From NCBI GenBank assembly GCA_016795375.1, contig JAEUHJ010000131.1, forward strand, positions 1 through 45,584: 45,584 nucleotides of DNA, given 5' to 3'. Positions within the stretch are counted from its first letter, which is position 1. Every line of letters starts with the position of its first letter. Positions 43,213 to 45,584 of this stretch are shown one piece after another. The DNA comes from Verrucomicrobiaceae bacterium. Lineage in GTDB: Bacteria; Verrucomicrobiota; Verrucomicrobiia; Verrucomicrobiales; Verrucomicrobiaceae. The translations under genes and the position numbers were made by a program. The notes under the pieces are model-generated. The model was given only the letters and a program-made list of their open reading frames with translations. It did not search any database and was not told the DNA's origin.

Positions 43213-44433
43213 ATGCCCATGCTGAAAAAAATCCCCTGGCTCATCGCCGCCCTCACCCTGCCTCTGCACGCCGAAATCCACGTCTCGACCGGCTTCGAAG
43301 GCGGCAACGCCGAGGTCGTCTCGCTCGACCAGGCTACGAAAACCCTGCGCATCATGCCCGCGCTGCATGAAGAGCGCGGCTGGCCGTGCTGGTGGTACTT
43401 CAAGCTCGACGGGCTGACCGCAGGCGACGAATTCACACTCGAGGTGCAGGCGCAGACAAAACCGTTTCGCGAGAAGACCGTTCTGTCCGCCACATGGTGC
43501 CAGCCAAAGCATGCGTGGATCAGCGGCGACGGCGAAACATGGACGCCGAGTGACAAAGGAACGCCCGGCGCTGACAAGACGATGATTTACAAGATCAAAG
43601 CCGCAGCCGCGCAGATGAGCGTGGCCTGGGGGCCGCCGTTCGTGCCTGCGGACGCGGAGAAGCTGCTCGCCGGACTCGCGGAAAAGCTGCCGGGATCAAA
43701 ACGCTTCGAGCTGGCGAAGACGCGCGGCGGCCGCCCGGTGCAGGGCATCCGCATCGGTGATGAAGACGCGCCGCATCAAGTGTGGGTCGGGGCGCGGCAT
43801 CACGCGTGGGAGGCAGGCGGCAGCCAGGTGGGGCGCGGATTCGTCCTCTGGTATGCGGGCGATGAGGCACGGGAGCTGCGCGCGAAAACCTGCCTGCACT
43901 ACATCCCGATCATGGACGTGGACAACGCCGCCCTCGGTGCGGGTGGCAAGGATGCGGTCCCGCGCGACCACAACCGCGACTGGGACGCCGGGCCGGTGTA
44001 TCCCGAGGTCGCCGCCGCGCAGCGCATGATCCGCGACATTCATGCGAAGCATGGCCTGGATGTTTACATCGACCTGCACAATCCCGGGCATGACGATCCC
44101 GTGTTTTTCTTCGGTCCTTTTGCCTTTGAGCGCATGACAGGCGTCCAGCAGCGCAATTATCAGCGCTGGATCGACCTCGCCGCCGCCAGCATCATCAAGC
44201 CGTATCATGTCCATCCCAAGTACCGCTTTGCGAACTATGTGAAGACCGAAGAGGAACGCGGCCGCATGAGCAGCGGCTGGGTGCGCAACCACACCGGCGA
44301 TTTCACGATCTCGGTCACGCTCGAAACCGGCTGGAACAGCCCGCTGATGTCCGTCGAAGGCTACTCAAACATCGGCGCGGGGCTCGGGCGGGCGCTGGCG
44401 GCCTACATCGTGGAAAACCCGCGCAGAAAGTGA
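43213..44433 (+). CDS. Secreted M14-family zinc carboxypeptidase-like protein
   Basis: 406 residues. Signal peptide MPMLKKIPWLIAALTLPLHA. A beta-rich N-terminal domain of about 130 residues precedes the peptidase. The zinc ligands are HAWE (HxxE) in VGARHHAWEAGG and the His of DVYIDLHNPG; the catalytic Glu is in TLETGWNSP. RDHNRDWD provides the conserved Asn-Arg of the carboxypeptidase fold. The N-terminal domain plus M14 layout is that of AGBL/M14-like bacterial proteins. It is periplasmic or secreted and probably trims peptides or cell-wall stems. It follows the GH-GT2 gene by 42 bp. Confidence 0.9.
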   Translation: MPMLKKIPWLIAALTLPLHAEIHVSTGFEGGNAEVVSLDQATKTLRIMPALHEERGWPCWWYFKLDGLTAGDEFTLEVQAQTKPFREKTVLSATWCQPKHAWISGDGETWTPSDKGTPGADKTMIYKIKAAAAQMSVAWGPPFVPADAEKLLAGLAEKLPGSKRFELAKTRGGRPVQGIRIGDEDAPHQVWVGARHHAWEAGGSQVGRGFVLWYAGDEARELRAKTCLHYIPIMDVDNAALGAGGKDAVPRDHNRDWDAGPVYPEVAAAQRMIRDIHAKHGLDVYIDLHNPGHDDPVFFFGPFAFERMTGVQQRNYQRWIDLAAASIIKPYHVHPKYRFANYVKTEEERGRMSSGWVRNHTGDFTISVTLETGWNSPLMSVEGYSNIGAGLGRALAAYIVENPRRK

Positions 44434-44446
44434 CCCGCCGAGACGG

Positions 44447-45502
44447 TCAGACAGTGTTTTCCTGCAAATCGAAGGCGGCCTCCATCTTCGCGCCATCCAG
44501 CAGATGCCCGACGAGGTGGTGCGCAAGCCACGGCGCACGGAGGGAGCCTTTGGAGCCGAGACCGTTCATGAAGGCGACGCGCGGATGCGCGGGATGGGTG
44601 CCGACGAGGGCCTGCCGGCCCTTGATGATGGGGCGCACGGCGGTTTGCGCAGTGATGATTTCGGCGGGCGCTTTGATCAAACTGCGCAGGGCGGATTCGA
44701 GATTCCTGACCTGACCGGGCGACGGCGTGTTCGGATCGTCGAAAGTCCATTCGTAGGTGGAGCCGGCACGCAGGGTGCCGTCGTTGCGAGGAAGGAGCCA
44801 GCAGCCGCGATTCACGATGCGCTTCTCGCCGCACAAGCCGGCCTTGACGGTGAGAATCGTGCCGAGAGCCGATTGAAACGGCATCCAGTCGAACAATGGA
44901 TGTTTCGCCGCGCTCCAGCCCTGTGCCCAGATGACGTGCGAGAAGCGCCGATCGTTCCAAGTGACGCCATCGGCATCGTCCTGAACGTCTTCAGGCTGCA
45001 CGTTGGATTTGATCCATGCGTCGAGCGGTTCGAAGAAGCAGCGGCTGGCTTGCAGAAACGCGGTGGTGTCGAGCCAGGCGGCGTGGCGCTGCTGAAAACC
45101 GTTTTGCGGATCGTGAATCACGTCGGCATCCAATTGCGGCGCGTTGCGATGCAGAAACGGCGGCATGTCAGGATCGCGGCGGCGCTTTTCCCATTTGGCG
45201 AGCTCTTTATCATCCTTCAGCAAGCGCACGTAACCGCGTGGGAAAAAGAAACGCTGTTTTAATCGTCTGCCGCAGTCGCGATAGAAGCGCAGCGCCTCGC
45301 GATAAAACATCTCGTAGCGCCAGCTCACGGTGAGGCGCATGCCGGTGATGGGCGTGATCAGACCGGCGGCCACCTTCGAGCAGGTGAGCGGCTCGTCGCG
45401 ATCTGCGATGACAAACGGCACGCCGCGCTCCCACAAGCGCCACGCCAGGGCGGTGCCGGCAAGTCCCTGGCCGATGATGAGGATGCGGGGGGCCATGCTC
45501 AT
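44447..45502 (-). CDS. FAD-dependent oxidoreductase (DAO family)
   Basis: 351 residues from ATG 45502 (MSMAPRILIIGQGLAGTALA). The dinucleotide motif GQGLAGTALAWRL is at the N-terminus. The rest follows the DAO fold with AAGLITPITGMRLTVSW, RAGSTYEWTF and the C-terminal PRVAFMNGLGSKGSLRAPWL FAD-binding motif. MnmC C-terminal-like and glycine-oxidase-like proteins share these features; the exact substrate is not evident. It stands 13 bp from the convergent M14 gene stop. A run of nine C's lies 3-11 nt upstream of the start on the coding strand, where an SD would sit. Confidence 0.88.
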   Translation of the reverse strand: MSMAPRILIIGQGLAGTALAWRLWERGVPFVIADRDEPLTCSKVAAGLITPITGMRLTVSWRYEMFYREALRFYRDCGRRLKQRFFFPRGYVRLLKDDKELAKWEKRRRDPDMPPFLHRNAPQLDADVIHDPQNGFQQRHAAWLDTTAFLQASRCFFEPLDAWIKSNVQPEDVQDDADGVTWNDRRFSHVIWAQGWSAAKHPLFDWMPFQSALGTILTVKAGLCGEKRIVNRGCWLLPRNDGTLRAGSTYEWTFDDPNTPSPGQVRNLESALRSLIKAPAEIITAQTAVRPIIKGRQALVGTHPAHPRVAFMNGLGSKGSLRAPWLAHHLVGHLLDGAKMEAAFDLQENTV

Positions 45503-45518
45503 GCGGGGGGGGGCGGGG

Positions 45519-45584
45519 TTACTGCGCGATCATCTCCAGCAGCCGTGCCGGGCGCCGTTCGGGGGCTGGGACCGCCTGGGCCTG
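45519..45584 (-). CDS. 3' end of an unidentified gene (partial)
   Basis: The reverse strand reads 21 codons (...PERRPARLLEMIAQ) ending in TAA at 45521-45519, in frame to the window edge. It ends 16 bp before the oxidoreductase start on the same strand. Only the last residues are visible, so no product can be named. Confidence 0.4.
   Translation of the reverse strand, partial: QAQAVPAPERRPARLLEMIAQ

Noticed and set aside
41605..43512. 635-codon frame on the - strand
   Set aside because: Antisense to the GH-GT2 gene with shadow composition.

Overview
The window is a GC-rich (roughly 60-65 %), gene-dense chromosomal segment with the signature of a member of the Verrucomicrobiota, probably near Prosthecobacter/Verrucomicrobium. 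This is inferred from a tandem (double-length) UvrA of the PVC-superphylum type, a DUF1501 protein, a secreted Gfo/Idh/MocA oxidoreductase with a Tat leader, an FGE-type protein fused to a kinase-like domain, and intergenic/intragenic short word repeats of a kind I associate with Verrucomicrobia and Planctomycetes. No rRNA, tRNA, CRISPR array or complete insertion sequence was seen.

Layout. 1-2537 (-): mutS, reaching its C-terminal clamp-binding motif at the left edge. 2638-3000 (+): small TerB-like protein. 3008-8451 (-): a run of five genes with short gaps (Pro-rich TPR-like membrane protein, receiver/pseudokinase/FGE fusion, exported protein, small membrane protein, esterase). 8453-16196 (+): pabB, then a 2147-residue uvrA. 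16207-18215: a lower-GC islet of restriction-modification debris around an intact Mrr-like nuclease. 18364-21272 (+): yebC and a large lipoprotein. 21305-26907 (-): FAD oxidoreductase with SLH domains, tyrS, lipoprotein, small membrane protein, HIT protein, nrdR. 27013-27555 (+): coaC. 27539-31225 (-): hydrolase, SMP-30-like lipoprotein, small membrane protein, DUF1501 protein. 31347-32147 (+): protease-dead rhomboid. 32144-32773 (-): cyclase-family hydrolase. 32842-36002 (+): Gfo/Idh/MocA oxidoreductase, KDPG aldolase and sugar kinase (a 2-keto-3-deoxygluconate branch). 36003-36611 (-): PlsC-like acyltransferase. 36679-44433 (+): a two-gene nucleotidyltransferase module, a P1B-4 metal ATPase, a RodZ-like protein, a small membrane protein, a GH-GT2 fusion and an M14-type peptidase. 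44447-45584 (-): a DAO-family oxidoreductase and the tail of another gene.

Most genes are housekeeping (mismatch and excision repair, folate, CoA, tRNA charging, dNTP regulation) mixed with sugar and envelope functions. The most unusual parts are these. (1) A kinase-fold domain resembling those of phage/plasmid polyvalent proteins, preceded by an out-of-frame small ORF, is embedded in the linker between two ABC modules of UvrA. (2) At least five short repeat sequences lie inside coding regions and are read through in frame (in mutS, pabB and uvrA), and a sixth supplies the start region of a lipoprotein gene. (3) A restriction-modification graveyard contains a C5-methyltransferase N-terminal stub and an Eco29kI-like nuclease C-terminal stub on either side of an apparently intact modification-dependent-type nuclease. 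(4) A signalling protein has a receiver-like, a kinase-like and an FGE-like domain that each lack key catalytic residues.
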